Assembly: GCF_902506415.1 (NCBI RefSeq)
Contig: NZ_LR733275.1
Location: 3,877,856-3,941,855, forward strand
DNA: 64,000 nt
DNA from: Massilia sp. 9I
GTDB taxonomy: Bacteria; Pseudomonadota; Gammaproteobacteria; Burkholderiales; Burkholderiaceae_D
Direction: 5' to 3'
Part shown: one piece after another, positions 8,276 to 17,508 of the stretch
Layout of the letters: each line of letters begins with the position of its first letter
Position numbering within the stretch: position 1 is the stretch's first letter
Notes under the pieces: model-generated
What the model was told of the DNA's origin: nothing
Seen by the model: the letters and a program-made list of their open reading frames with translations, nothing else
The model's database searches: none
Program-made: the position numbers and the translations under genes

Positions 8276-10321
8276 ATGAACAAGCAAGCAAAGGCAAGCG
8301 ATGCACAGCATGGCGCGCGCCGTTTTTCCCTGTCCCTGAGCGCCAAGATCTGCGTCACCGCCACCGTGCTGGTGATCGCCAGCATGGGCGTGACCTCGGC
8401 CTTCATCGCCGTCAAGAACAGCGAGAGCGCCGAGGAGGCCGCGATGCGCGAAGCGCGTACGCTGACGCTGGAAGCATCGGCCCTGCTCAAGAGCCGGATC
8501 GCGGCCAACCTGTCCACCATCCAGAGCGTGGCCAGCTCGCTGGCGGCGACGCAGGGCGCCGGCCAGGCCTTGAGCCGCGAGCAGGTCGGCGCGGTCGTGC
8601 GCGCCGCCCTGGCGGGTTCGGAAGACTTGATCGGCAGCTCGGCAGCTTACGAGCCGCAGGCGCTGGACGGCCGGGACGCGGAATTCGCCGGCCAGCAGCC
8701 CATGTACGACGCCACCGGCCGCTACATGCCTTACTGGAACCGCGGCGCGGACGGCAAGATCAAGGTCGAGCCCATCGTCTTCGTCACCACCCCGGGCGGC
8801 AACGACTGGTACGACGTGCCGAAGGCCACCGGCCGCTCGCACTTCACCGAGCCCTACCTGTACCCGATCAACGGCAAGGACGTCGCGATCGCCTCGCTGG
8901 CAGCGCCGATCATGGTGGACGGCCAGTTCAAGGGATCGGTCACCGGCGACTTCCCGCTGTCCACACTCGGCATGATGCTGCGCGAGATGCACGTCATCGA
9001 CCAGGGCACGCTGGCCCTGATCTCGAACCGCGGCCTGTACGCCAGCAACAAGAACCACGCCCTCAACGGCAAGAAGGCGGACGACCTGCCGCCCGCCGCG
9101 CTCGAAGCGGTCAAGCAGGGCAAGGCCTACGAGTACATCGACGACCAGGACGTGGTGCACGTGCTGCAGCCGCTCCAGATCAACAAGGACATCGCGCCCT
9201 GGGCGATCTCGCTGGCCTTCCCGCGCAGCGTGGCGACCGCGCCAGCGCGCGAGCTGGCCGGCTACGCGGCCCTGGTTTCGGTGCTGTGCGCCGCTCTGGC
9301 GGTGATGGTGATGGTCACCGTGCAGCGCCGCCTGACCCGTCCGCTGCGCGTGCTGGCCGCGACCATGACCGATCTGTCCTCGGGCAATGCCGACCTCGGC
9401 GCCCGCCTGGCGGTGCGCGGCAACGACGAACTGGCACAGATCGCACGCGGCTTCAACGGCTTCATCGCCAAGATCCAGGACGTGCTGCTGCAGGTGCGCA
9501 CCAGCTCGGACGCGGTCGCCACCGCCTCAAGCGAAATCCGCCAGGGTAACGCCGACCTGTCGGTGCGTACCGAACAGCAGGCCGGCGCGCTGGAGGAAAC
9601 TGCCGCGTCGATGGAAGAGCTGAACAGCACCGTCAAGCAGAACGCGGACAACGCGCGCCAGGCCAACCAGCTGGCCGGGTCGGCCAGCGAGACCGCCGTG
9701 CGCGGCGGCGAGGTGGTGGCCCAGGTGGTCGACACCATGGCATCGATCAGCGACGCGTCGAAGAAGGTGGTGGACATCATCGGCGTCATCGACGGCATCG
9801 CCTTCCAGACCAACATCCTGGCGCTGAACGCCGCGGTGGAAGCGGCGCGTGCCGGCGAGCAGGGCCGCGGCTTCGCGGTGGTGGCCACCGAGGTGCGCAA
9901 CCTGGCGCAGCGCAGCGCTGCCGCCGCCAAGGAGATCAAGGTCCTGATCGGCGACTCGGTCGACAAGGTCAGCATGGGCACCATGCTGGTCGAGGACGCC
10001 GGCAAGACGATGGACGAAGTCGTGGCCAGTGTGCGCCGCGTGAGCGACATCGTGGCCGAGATCAGCGCCGCCAGCGCGGAGCAGAGCAGCGGCATCGGCC
10101 AGGTCAACCAGGCCATCGTGCAGATGGACGGCGTGACCCAGCAGAACGCGGCCCTGGTCGAGGAAGCGGCGGCCGCCGCGGAAAGCCTGCAGCAGCAGGC
10201 CGCGACCCTGGTCGAGCTGGTGGGCGCGTTCAAGCTCGATGGCGACGGCGGCGCTTCGGTGCCGGCACGCCGCGGCGTGACGGCTTCGACGCCGGCATTG
10301 CTGGCCATGCGGACGGCATGA
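8276..10321 (+). CDS. Methyl-accepting chemotaxis protein with periplasmic dCache-like sensor
   Basis: A 681-residue transmembrane receptor. The first membrane helix lies at about residues 19-45 and the second at about 323-346. The roughly 275-residue periplasmic part between them resembles a dCache sensor (motifs [34 protein letters not shown]). A HAMP domain and a long coiled coil follow, with the signalling tip [20 protein letters not shown]. No C-terminal CheR/CheB tether pentapeptide is seen. The upstream RBS is GAGAGAGAA. Position behind a porin gene suggests that it may sense a compound taken up by that porin. Confidence 0.95.
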   Translation: MNKQAKASDAQHGARRFSLSLSAKICVTATVLVIASMGVTSAFIAVKNSESAEEAAMREARTLTLEASALLKSRIAANLSTIQSVASSLAATQGAGQALSREQVGAVVRAALAGSEDLIGSSAAYEPQALDGRDAEFAGQQPMYDATGRYMPYWNRGADGKIKVEPIVFVTTPGGNDWYDVPKATGRSHFTEPYLYPINGKDVAIASLAAPIMVDGQFKGSVTGDFPLSTLGMMLREMHVIDQGTLALISNRGLYASNKNHALNGKKADDLPPAALEAVKQGKAYEYIDDQDVVHVLQPLQINKDIAPWAISLAFPRSVATAPARELAGYAALVSVLCAALAVMVMVTVQRRLTRPLRVLAATMTDLSSGNADLGARLAVRGNDELAQIARGFNGFIAKIQDVLLQVRTSSDAVATASSEIRQGNADLSVRTEQQAGALEETAASMEELNSTVKQNADNARQANQLAGSASETAVRGGEVVAQVVDTMASISDASKKVVDIIGVIDGIAFQTNILALNAAVEAARAGEQGRGFAVVATEVRNLAQRSAAAAKEIKVLIGDSVDKVSMGTMLVEDAGKTMDEVVASVRRVSDIVAEISAASAEQSSGIGQVNQAIVQMDGVTQQNAALVEEAAAAAESLQQQAATLVELVGAFKLDGDGGASVPARRGVTASTPALLAMRTA

Positions 10322-10404
10322 AATTGCGCCGGGCCCGGACGCTTAAGTCGGGGCTCATATTGCAGAGCTAAGCTTGACGGACAACCAACAACAAGGGTGT
10401 CCTG

Positions 10405-11427
10405 ATGTTCAAACTTGCGATCCTTCCGCTGTGCCTGGCCTTGTGCGCAGGGCCTGCTTCAGCCCAGACCATCGATGCGGGCGCGCCGCCGGCGGCGGCC
10501 TCCGCTTCCACCGACAGCGCGCCTGGCGCGCCCGAACAGATCCTGGTGGTCGGCCAGAAGCCCGGCCCCGGCATGTGGAAGGTGAGCAAGGACGGCCACG
10601 TGCTGTGGATCTTCGGCACCTATTCGCCGCTGCCGGTCAAGATGGACTGGCGCTCGCACGAAGTCGACGCCGTCATTGGCCGCTCGCAGGAATACCTGCC
10701 GCCGCCGATGAGCAAGCTCGAACTGTCCTACTTCCAGACCGCGCTGGCGCTGCCTTCGCTCATCGGCGTCAACAAGAACCCGGACGGCGCCACCCTGCGC
10801 GACGTGCTGCCGCCCGAGGTCTACGCGCGCTGGCTGCCGCTCAAGGAAAAGTATCTGCCCAAGGGCGACGAACGCGAGCGGCCGATCATCGTGGCCAACC
10901 GCCTGTTCGGCGCCGCGATGAACAAGGCGGGCCTGACCTCGAGCACCGACGTGCGCAAGCAGGTCGAGAAGATCGTCGACCAGAAGAAGCTCAAGGTAAC
11001 CCGCACGACCCTCGAGCTGAAGGTCGACAATCCGCGCGAGGTGATCAAGGAATTCAAGAAGTCGCCGCTCGACGACCTGGCCTGCTTCTCCGCCACCCTG
11101 GCGCGCCTGGAAACCGACATCGATGCGATGCGGCTGCGCGCCAATGCCTGGGCCAAGGGCGACATCGAGGGCATCCGCAAGCTCGACTTCGTCGATCACC
11201 AGGAGAGCTGCAGCAACGTGATCCGCAACAGCGCGGTCCTGCGCGAGCATCCCGCCTTCCAGGGGGCCGAAGGAAAGCTGCGCGCCCTATGGCTTGGCAA
11301 CGCCGAAGCGGCGCTGGCGAGGAATGGCTCGACCTTCGCGATGCTGAGCATGAAGGACATCCTCGATCCGAAGGGCCTGGTGGCGGCGCTGGCGGCGAAA
11401 GGCTATAAGGTCGAGCAGCCCGAGTGA
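10405..11427 (+). CDS. TraB/GumN family protein, exported
   Basis: A 340-residue protein with a Sec signal (MFKLAILPLCLALCAGPASA, cleavage near residue 21) followed by a low-complexity Ala/Pro/Ser stretch. The folded part opens with MWKVSKDGHVLWIFGT and PLPVKMDWRS, typical of the TraB/GumN superfamily, which includes predicted metal-dependent proteases. Family members usually have GxxH near this point, but here the segment reads FGTYSPLP without His, so the metal site may be altered and activity is uncertain. A single gene with AAGGG before the start. Confidence 0.75.
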   Translation: MFKLAILPLCLALCAGPASAQTIDAGAPPAAASASTDSAPGAPEQILVVGQKPGPGMWKVSKDGHVLWIFGTYSPLPVKMDWRSHEVDAVIGRSQEYLPPPMSKLELSYFQTALALPSLIGVNKNPDGATLRDVLPPEVYARWLPLKEKYLPKGDERERPIIVANRLFGAAMNKAGLTSSTDVRKQVEKIVDQKKLKVTRTTLELKVDNPREVIKEFKKSPLDDLACFSATLARLETDIDAMRLRANAWAKGDIEGIRKLDFVDHQESCSNVIRNSAVLREHPAFQGAEGKLRALWLGNAEAALARNGSTFAMLSMKDILDPKGLVAALAAKGYKVEQPE

Positions 11428-11473
11428 CGTTGATCCGGTGTCGAAAAACTTTACAGCAGCGCCGGGTTGCTGC

Positions 11474-11554
11474 GACGCCGAATAGATGGCGTCAGCTAAA
11501 CCTTTGTTTCTAAAGTTTAATTTCTTACGATAAATTTCTGGCATGTTAGTTGCT
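11474..11554 (+). promoter_or_regulatory. Sigma-54 promoter of PEP-CTERM gene, with upstream dyad
   Basis: TGGCATGTTAGTTGCT at 11539-11554 has GG and GC exactly ten bases apart, the -24/-12 signature of RpoN promoters. GACGCC-N8-GGCGTC (11474-11493), about 50 bases upstream, is a candidate activator site. The start codon is 33 bases downstream of the -12 element. Confidence 0.75.
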
Positions 11555-11587
11555 TGAATCTCCACAAAATTTACTTTTGGGAATTCC

Positions 11588-12328
11588 ATGAAAATCGTAT
11601 CGCGTTTGGGCATGAGCCTGCTGCTGGCCGGCGTCTCGGCATTCGCCGCCGCCGCACCTGTGGTCCCGGATTATTCGACCTTTGGACCGCTGCCGCAGGC
11701 CACCTATGGCGGCTCGGGCATTCCGAACAACCCTTCGGCCATCACGGTGCGCGAAGGATTCACCCTGGGCCTGACGGCGCACCAGCGTTTCAGCGGTCCG
11801 AATCTGGGCAACGATGGTTCCGGTACCTTCTTCGCGAACCTGGGCACCACCAGTTCGCCTTCCGGTCTGCAGGGTTCGACCTGGAACGTGGGCTATTACA
11901 TCAAGGTCGACCAAGACTCGATCGCCGATAGCGGCCTGAGCTTCAAGCTGCTGTACGACTTCGATACCGGCATGGATACCGACGAGGCGCAACTGGGCGT
12001 CCTGAACCTCAGCGCGATCTTCCCGTTTGGCGCCGGCGGTTCTGCAGCGGATGTCAAGCAGGATTCCCAGAACCTGCTGTTCGGCTACCTGGCCGTGCCT
12101 TCGTTCTTCGTAACGCCGCCACCGGGCGCCTTCGACCCGAACGCGAGCGGCCAGTACAGCTTTGCCCTAATCGCCTATAACGGCCAAGGCGACGAACTGG
12201 GCCGCAGCGCCATCAATGTGCAAGTTCGCAACCTGCAAGCCGATGTGCCGGAACCGGGTGTGTTCGCGCTGCTGGGTCTCGGCGCCGCCGGCCTGGCTGC
12301 TGCACGCCGCCGCAAGCAGCAGGCCTGA
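11588..12328 (+). CDS. PEP-CTERM sorting domain protein
   Basis: A 246-residue protein with a signal peptide (cleavage after AFAAAA, about residue 22), a glycine/serine-rich extracellular body, and the C-terminal sorting signal VPEPG, a short hydrophobic helix (VFALLGLGAAGLAAA) and the basic tail RRRKQQA. PEP-CTERM proteins are processed by exosortase and delivered to the surface or extracellular matrix. No exosortase gene is in this window. The body is not recognised. A sigma-54 promoter lies upstream, as for the second PEP-CTERM gene at 22.2-22.8 kb. Confidence 0.92.
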   Translation: MKIVSRLGMSLLLAGVSAFAAAAPVVPDYSTFGPLPQATYGGSGIPNNPSAITVREGFTLGLTAHQRFSGPNLGNDGSGTFFANLGTTSSPSGLQGSTWNVGYYIKVDQDSIADSGLSFKLLYDFDTGMDTDEAQLGVLNLSAIFPFGAGGSAADVKQDSQNLLFGYLAVPSFFVTPPPGAFDPNASGQYSFALIAYNGQGDELGRSAINVQVRNLQADVPEPGVFALLGLGAAGLAAARRRKQQA

Positions 12329-12341
12329 GTCATCGCTTAAG

Positions 12342-12371
12342 TTGTCAAGCATGCGTGGACCCGCGTAGAAT
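12342..12371 (+). promoter_or_regulatory. Sigma-70 promoter of tRNA-Gly
   Basis: TTGTCA (12342-12347), an 18-base spacer and TAGAAT (12366-12371) lie ten bases before the mature tRNA 5' end. Confidence 0.65.
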
Positions 12372-12380
12372 GCGGGGCAC

Positions 12381-12454
12381 GCGGGTGTAGCTCAATGGTA
12401 GAGCAGAAGCTTCCCAAGCTTACGACGAGGGTTCGATTCCCTTCACCCGCTCCA
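12381..12454 (+). tRNA. tRNA-Gly (CCC)
   Basis: The cloverleaf is readable. The acceptor arms are GCGGGTG and CACCCGC, the D arm is GCTC/GAGC, and the anticodon loop TTCCCAA gives CCC. The T arm is GAGGG-TTCGATT-CCCTT, with an encoded TCCA end. The anticodon stem closes with one G-A mismatch. Confidence 0.95.
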
Positions 12455-12458
12455 GTCT

Positions 12459-13256
12459 TCAGGACGCCGCCGCCGACAAGGCCAGCTTGTCGCGCACGGC
12501 AGCCAGGTAAGTCCGGCTGACCGGCACTTCCCCTCCATTCCTCAGTACCACCACCGTCCGTCCGCCATCACGCCGCAGCGCTTCGCCTGCGCCATGCGCC
12601 ACCCACCAGCTCCGGTGCACCTGCATGCCTGCCGCATTGCCGAGCTCGTCCAGCGCATCGGACAGGCGCATCAGGATCAGGTCTGATCCTGATGCCGTCA
12701 CGACGCGCAGGTAGTGGTCCTCGGCGCCGAGCGCGAGCAGGTCTTGTCCCAGGTGTGCCGGAAGGCGCCTGAAGAAGGGCGCAAGCGGGCTCGCGTTAGC
12801 GGCGGGCGCCGGCGTTTCCGGCAAGGTCGCGACCGTGTCCGCAGGCACGCGCCGTAGCAGCAGGGCGGACAGCGAAGGCTGCAGCCGCGTCAAAAACAGG
12901 AACATCACCAGCTGGACCAGCGCCACGGTGCCGAACAGGCTCGGGAACACCGACAAGGGCAGCGGATGTGCGCGCGTCAGCGACTCGACCCAGGCCACCG
13001 CCAGCGTGGTCGGCACGCTCGATACCAGCGTCACCGTCGTCAAGACCCAGCGATGGCGCAGGCCGGACCGCACGGCCGTCACGGCATGCGCTGCCAGCAG
13101 GATGTTCAGGTAGCCGACCAGCACCAGCCCGATCCAGTAGGCATAGCGCACCGGCACGCTCAGGTCGGTGTAGGTGCCAAAGGGGCCGAGCACCGCGAAG
13201 CACAGCGCCAGGCCCAAAACGCTCGCCAACTGCGTGAGCAGCAGGGACGGATTCAT
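12459..13256 (-). CDS. Membrane-anchored LytTR-type transcriptional regulator
   Basis: About 265 residues. The N-terminal half contains four or so hydrophobic helices. The C-terminal ~100 residues form a LytTR DNA-binding domain (LGAEDHYLRVVTASGSDLILMRLSDALDEL, then QVHRSWWV and VPVSRTYLAAVRDKL). There is no receiver domain, so this is a membrane-bound one-component regulator. The chosen ATG has GAAG a few bases upstream, and an in-frame ATG 21 bases earlier is possible. It is divergent from the SnoaL-like gene and ends five bases from the tRNA. Confidence 0.8.
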   Translation of the reverse strand: MNPSLLLTQLASVLGLALCFAVLGPFGTYTDLSVPVRYAYWIGLVLVGYLNILLAAHAVTAVRSGLRHRWVLTTVTLVSSVPTTLAVAWVESLTRAHPLPLSVFPSLFGTVALVQLVMFLFLTRLQPSLSALLLRRVPADTVATLPETPAPAANASPLAPFFRRLPAHLGQDLLALGAEDHYLRVVTASGSDLILMRLSDALDELGNAAGMQVHRSWWVAHGAGEALRRDGGRTVVVLRNGGEVPVSRTYLAAVRDKLALSAAAS

Positions 13257-13426
13257 TTCACGCTTCGTGAACTGCATGGGTAGGCGACTGGCGAAAAAGG
13301 GATGTCGATCGGCGAAACCACGCTGGCCGGCTGCTGGCGTGGTCAATACAGTGGCCATTCTAACCGCAAGCACCTGGCCTGCCGAGGCCTTGGTCTCGCG
13401 CTTCCCATCGATCAACTGGAGAATCC

Positions 13427-13948
13427 ATGAAACGCCTTTTCACCATGCATACCTGTGCCATCGTCCTGCTGTCCGCCGTCTCCCTGGGCGCCGGCGCGGC
13501 GGACGGCGCGTCCCAGCCAATCGCGACGTCCACCGTATCGAGCCAGCTCGCCGCAACCATGAGCGCCCTTGCCGACCGCAGCGACGAGGTCTGGAACCGG
13601 CGCGACGCGGCCGGCATGACTGCGCTGTATGCGCCGGACGCCACCACGACCATCGGCAGCCCGATCCGGCTCAAGGGCCAGGCCGAGATCCTGGCCCACT
13701 TCACCAAGTCCTTCGCCAGCCTGCCGGAAGGGATGACCCACCGCACCGTCGTCAAGCGCATCGAGACCGTTGGCGACCTGCTGGCCATCGACAGCGCGGT
13801 GTCGATCGAGGTGCCGGACGGCGCGCAGGGCAAGCGCGTGGTGCGCGAGTTCTTTACCTTCGCGCTGGTGCGCCCAAAAGCGGGTGGCTGGGAATTCGTC
13901 GCGGTGCGCGCGACGCCTCTGGGCGCGGCGCCGCGCGCCAACGGATAA
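13427..13948 (+). CDS. Exported SnoaL-like/NTF2-fold protein (SgcJ/EcaC-type)
   Basis: 173 residues. A signal peptide ends near residue 25 (LGAGAA). The remainder looks like an NTF2/SnoaL-like fold of the SgcJ/EcaC type, with DEVWNRRDAAGMTALYAPDATTTI and later GQAEILAHFTKSFASLP. These domains bind small ligands, and some are enzymes. No catalytic residue can be assigned. GGAG lies before the start. The divergent LytTR regulator may control it, which is inferred from position only. Confidence 0.75.
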   Translation: MKRLFTMHTCAIVLLSAVSLGAGAADGASQPIATSTVSSQLAATMSALADRSDEVWNRRDAAGMTALYAPDATTTIGSPIRLKGQAEILAHFTKSFASLPEGMTHRTVVKRIETVGDLLAIDSAVSIEVPDGAQGKRVVREFFTFALVRPKAGGWEFVAVRATPLGAAPRANG

Positions 13949-13999
13949 GCGAGCGCGGTATGCTCGCTCCCTGTCCGACCACCGACAAGGAGCGCCCGC

Positions 14000-14911
14000 A
14001 TGTCCCTTGTTTCCCGATCGCGCCGCCGCCTGCTCGCGTCCTTGCTGGCCCTGCCGGCTTTTGCCCATGCCCAGGGCCGCCCGGCGCTGCTCACCCGCGC
14101 CATCCCTTCATCCGGCGAGCAGTTGCCGCTGGTAGGGCTGGGCAGTTGGATCACCTTCAACGTCGGCCGCGATGCCGCCGCGCGCGCCGAGTGTGCGGCT
14201 GTGATGCGCCAGTTCTTTGCGAGTGGTGGACGACTCATCGATTCGTCGCCGATGTATGGCTCGGCCCAGGACGTGATCGGCGAAGCCGTCGCGAAACTCA
14301 AGCCGGCGCAGCTGTTCTCGGCCGACAAGGTGTGGATCGGCGAAGGCGCCCAGGGCCCGGCCCAGGCCGAGACCTCGCGCCGCCTGTGGAGGATTCCCCG
14401 CTTCGACCTGCTGCAGGTGCACAACCTGCTCGCCTGGGAAGCCCACTTGCCCATGCTGCTGCGGATGAAGCGCGAAGGCCGGCTGCGCTACGTCGGCATC
14501 ACCACTTCCGAAGGGCGGCGCCATGGCGAGATCGAGAAAATCATGGCCAGCCAGCCGATCGACTTCGTGCAGGTCTCGTACAACCCGCTCGACCGCGAGG
14601 TGGAGCAGCGCATCCTGCCGCTGGCGCGCGAGCGGCGCATCGGCGTGATCGTCAACCGGCCGTTCCGCCAGGGCGACCTGACCCAGGCCTTGCAGGGCAA
14701 GCGCCTGCCCGGCTGGGCCGCGGAGATCGGCTGTACCAGCTGGGCCCAGGCCCTGCTCAAGTTCATCGTCGCGCACCCGGCTGTGACCTGCGCGATCCCC
14801 GCCACCTCCAGCGTCGCCCACGTGCGCGAGAACATGCTGGCGTCCACCGGAGCGCTGCCGGACGAAGCGCTGCGCCGCCGCATCGCCCAGGACGTCGAAA
14901 GGCTGGCATGA
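14000..14911 (+). CDS. Aldo/keto reductase with probable Tat signal
   Basis: 303 residues. The N-terminus SRSRRRLLASLLALPAFAHA has an arginine cluster followed by a hydrophobic stretch, consistent with a Tat signal and periplasmic export of a folded, cofactor-bound enzyme. The aldo/keto reductase tetrad is present: D81, Y86 (IDSSPMYG), K110 (ADKVW) and H141 (LLQVHNL). Family members reduce carbonyls with NAD(P)H. The stop overlaps the next start (ATGA), so it is coupled to the DUF6064-like membrane protein. Confidence 0.85.
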   Translation: MSLVSRSRRRLLASLLALPAFAHAQGRPALLTRAIPSSGEQLPLVGLGSWITFNVGRDAAARAECAAVMRQFFASGGRLIDSSPMYGSAQDVIGEAVAKLKPAQLFSADKVWIGEGAQGPAQAETSRRLWRIPRFDLLQVHNLLAWEAHLPMLLRMKREGRLRYVGITTSEGRRHGEIEKIMASQPIDFVQVSYNPLDREVEQRILPLARERRIGVIVNRPFRQGDLTQALQGKRLPGWAAEIGCTSWAQALLKFIVAHPAVTCAIPATSSVAHVRENMLASTGALPDEALRRRIAQDVERLA

Positions 14912-15534
14912 GCGAGTGGTGGACGTATTCGCTGTCGGACTTCCTGATGTTCTCGGCGCGGACCTACTATCGCCAGTTCGCACTGATGAACCGCGAGTGG
15001 TGGCCGCTGCACCTGCTGGCGTTCGCCGCGGGCATCGCGCTGCTGGTCTGCATGCGGCGCGCGGGCGGCGCGCGGATCGGTTTCGCCCTGCTCGCCGTAG
15101 CCTGGGCGTGGACGGGCTGGGCCTATCACCTGCAGCGCTACGCCGACATCAACACCGGTGCGCCGTATTTCGCGGCCGGCTTCTTCCTGCAGGCGGCCCT
15201 GCTGGCCTGGATGGCGCAGCGGCCACAGGCGCCGGTTGACCATCGCGGACATGTGGCGCTGGTACTGCTCGTCGTGGCGCTGGCTTATCCTGCGCTGGCG
15301 CCGCTGAACGGCCGCGCCCTGGAGCAGGCCGAGATGTTCGGCTTCGCACCCGATCCCACCGCCGTGGCCACGCTGGCCGCCTTGCTAGCCTGGCGCGCGC
15401 GGTGGCCGCTGTGGGTGATTCCCTTGCTGTGGTGTGGCGCCAGCAGCGCGACCCAGCACGAGCTGCACGCCGCCCAGGCCTGGCTTCCCGCAGTCCTGGC
15501 CCTGCTGGCGCTGGGATGGCGGTTCAGGCGCTGA
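14908..15534 (+). CDS. DUF6064-like multi-pass membrane protein
   Basis: A 208-residue hydrophobic protein with about six membrane helices. Features such as YRQFALMNREWWPLHLLAF, WTGWAYHLQRYADINTGAPYFAAGF and EQAEMFGFAPDPTA resemble DUF6064 proteins of unknown function. The start is chosen for the ATGA overlap with the reductase gene. The 3' end overlaps the convergent aspartoacylase-family gene by 11 bases. No function is assigned. Coupling suggests that it works with the exported reductase. Confidence 0.7.
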   Translation: MSEWWTYSLSDFLMFSARTYYRQFALMNREWWPLHLLAFAAGIALLVCMRRAGGARIGFALLAVAWAWTGWAYHLQRYADINTGAPYFAAGFFLQAALLAWMAQRPQAPVDHRGHVALVLLVVALAYPALAPLNGRALEQAEMFGFAPDPTAVATLAALLAWRARWPLWVIPLLWCGASSATQHELHAAQAWLPAVLALLALGWRFRR

Positions 15535-16639
15535 GCAGGTCGCCCGAGCGGAAGGATTCGGTGCCGGCGATTTTGCAGACGTGCATGCCGCGCAGCAGGT
15601 GGCGGTGCGCGGTGCTAGCGAACAGCAGCCCGGGGTGTTCGGCCGACAGGGTCGTCACCTGGCCGCTGACCGGGTTGACGATGTCCGCCACCGGCTCGCC
15701 CGCTTCGACCAGCTCGCCCAGGCGCTTGTGGAACACCAGCACGCCCGCATGCGGCGCCGACAGCGGCTCGACCGCGTTCAGCGGCGTGGCGCGGCATGGC
15801 GTTTCCGGCAGCGGCTCGAGAGGGATGTCGAGCACGCCCGAATGGCCTAGGTATTGCAGCAGGGCGGCGGCATCCAGCCGCGCGTAGTCGTAGCGCACGT
15901 CGTTCTCGCCGCGCAGCTCGACCGTGACGGCGGCGCAGGCCGGCGGGATGGCGGCGCCTTCGAAATGGTCCGCCAGGTCCCACCACAGGCGGCTGCAGGC
16001 TTCATCGAACGCTTCGCCACCGGAGGCCTTGGCCACCAGCAGCACGCGCGCGCCCAGCAGGGCGGTCAGCGGCGCCACGGTCTCGACCAGCGGGGTGCCG
16101 GTGTACATGTGCATCAGCGCCTCGTTATCGCAGTGCAGGTCGAGCACGATGTCGGCGTCGATCGCCAGCGACAGCAGGGTTTTCTTGAGCGTCTCGGTGT
16201 CGTCCTTGGGTTCCCAGGTGGCGACGTGGCGGCGCGCTTCTTCCCGGATCAGGGCGACGTTGGCATCGATGTCGCTGCCGAGCCGGCCCTCGAGCGACTT
16301 TTTCAGCTCGTCGGCGACGTGCTTGTAGGCGCGGTTGAAGTTGGTGCCGGACTTGAGGTCGTAGCGGCCGAACGGCGTGCCGTGCACGACCTGGGAAAGC
16401 CCGATCGGGTTGGCCGCCGGCACCAGGATGACTTCGCCCTTGACGCGGCCTTCCGCATCCAGGCGCTCCAGCTCCTGGCGCAGCACGTGCGCCACCAGCA
16501 TGGCCGGCACCTCGTCGGCGTGGACGGCGGCCTGGATGTAGACCTTCTTGCCGCTGCCCGGGCTGCCATAGTGGAATGAGGTCAGCTGGGCGGTGGCGAC
16601 GTTCTCGTCGACGGCAATCGGGTGTTTCAAGGAATGCAT
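15524..16639 (-). CDS. Succinylglutamate desuccinylase/aspartoacylase family hydrolase
   Basis: 371 residues. The zinc carboxypeptidase-like motif HxxE appears in [11 protein letters not shown], and a later histidine ligand in [10 protein letters not shown], as in the M14-related AstE/ASPA family. A C-terminal lipoyl-like beta domain ([19 protein letters not shown]) is also typical. It probably deacylates an N-acyl amino acid or related amide, but the substrate cannot be told from the sequence. A single gene, divergent from trmB. Confidence 0.85.
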   Translation of the reverse strand: MHSLKHPIAVDENVATAQLTSFHYGSPGSGKKVYIQAAVHADEVPAMLVAHVLRQELERLDAEGRVKGEVILVPAANPIGLSQVVHGTPFGRYDLKSGTNFNRAYKHVADELKKSLEGRLGSDIDANVALIREEARRHVATWEPKDDTETLKKTLLSLAIDADIVLDLHCDNEALMHMYTGTPLVETVAPLTALLGARVLLVAKASGGEAFDEACSRLWWDLADHFEGAAIPPACAAVTVELRGENDVRYDYARLDAAALLQYLGHSGVLDIPLEPLPETPCRATPLNAVEPLSAPHAGVLVFHKRLGELVEAGEPVADIVNPVSGQVTTLSAEHPGLLFASTAHRHLLRGMHVCKIAGTESFRSGDLLSA

Positions 16640-16758
16640 GGGAAGAGGCTCCGGTACGCGGCAGTGGCGAAAACACGATTATGCGCGAATCCGCCGCCCG
16701 GCTTCGCACGCCCTGCCTGGGCTATAATGACAGCCGTTTTTCCCTCACTACCATCCCC

Positions 16759-17478
16759 ATGTCTGAAGAAAAGCCTACCAACGGCCCGGCGCGTTCCATG
16801 CTGTACGATCCGACCGAACACCGCATCCGCAGCTTCGTCACGCGGGCCGGGCGGCTGTCGACCGCCCAGGCGCGCGCGCTCGAGGAGCTCGGTCCCAAGT
16901 ATCTGGTCGAGTACAAGAAGGAGACCCTCGACCTGGAGCAGGCTTTTGGGCGCAGGGCGCCGGTCGTCCTGGAAATCGGTTTCGGCATGGGCGACACCAC
17001 CGCGCACATCGCGCGCCTGATGCCGGAGAAGGATTTCATCGGCGTCGAAGTGCACACGCCGGGCGTGGGCAGCCTGCTCAAGCAGATCGGCGAGCAGGGC
17101 ATCGAGAACCTGCGCCTGATCCAGCACGACGTGGTCGAGGTGCTGAACCACATGATCGCGGACGGTTCGCTGGCCGGCGTGCACGTGTTCTTCCCGGACC
17201 CGTGGCACAAGGCGCGCCACAACAAGCGCCGCCTGATCCAGAGCCCGTTCGTGAAGGTCCTGTGCGACAAGCTGGCGCCGGGCGGCTACCTCCACTGCGC
17301 CACCGACTGGGAAGACTACGCAGTGCAGATGCTGGAAGTGCTCGGCAACGAGCCACAGCTGCAGAACACGGCCGAAGGCTACGCGCCGCAGCCGGCATAC
17401 CGGCCGCTGACCAAGTTCGAGAACCGTGGCCTGAAACTGGGCCACGGGGTCTGGGACCTGGTGTTCACCAAGAAGTAA
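16759..17478 (+). CDS. trmB: tRNA (guanine-N7)-methyltransferase
   Basis: 239 residues. It makes m7G46 in the tRNA variable loop using SAM. Visible signatures are the SAM-binding [14 protein letters not shown], the TrmB motif [18 protein letters not shown], and the C-terminal [17 protein letters not shown]. The start MSEEKPTNG matches family length better than upstream in-frame ATGs. It ends at a terminator shared with the convergent sugar permease. Confidence 0.96.
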   Translation: MSEEKPTNGPARSMLYDPTEHRIRSFVTRAGRLSTAQARALEELGPKYLVEYKKETLDLEQAFGRRAPVVLEIGFGMGDTTAHIARLMPEKDFIGVEVHTPGVGSLLKQIGEQGIENLRLIQHDVVEVLNHMIADGSLAGVHVFFPDPWHKARHNKRRLIQSPFVKVLCDKLAPGGYLHCATDWEDYAVQMLEVLGNEPQLQNTAEGYAPQPAYRPLTKFENRGLKLGHGVWDLVFTKK

Positions 17479-17483
17479 AGCAG

Positions 17484-17508
17484 GCGCGCCACACGGCGCG
17501 CTTTTTTT
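17484..17508. terminator. Terminator between trmB and sugar permease
   Basis: GCGCGCC (17484-17490) pairs with GGCGCGC (17495-17501) over an ACAC loop, followed by seven T on the plus strand. It mainly serves trmB, and its T tract overlaps the permease stop codon. Confidence 0.85.

Noticed and set aside
13174..14907. Upstream extension of the DUF6064-like gene's frame
   Set aside because: The frame is open through two well-supported genes; only the part from 14908 codes for membrane helices.
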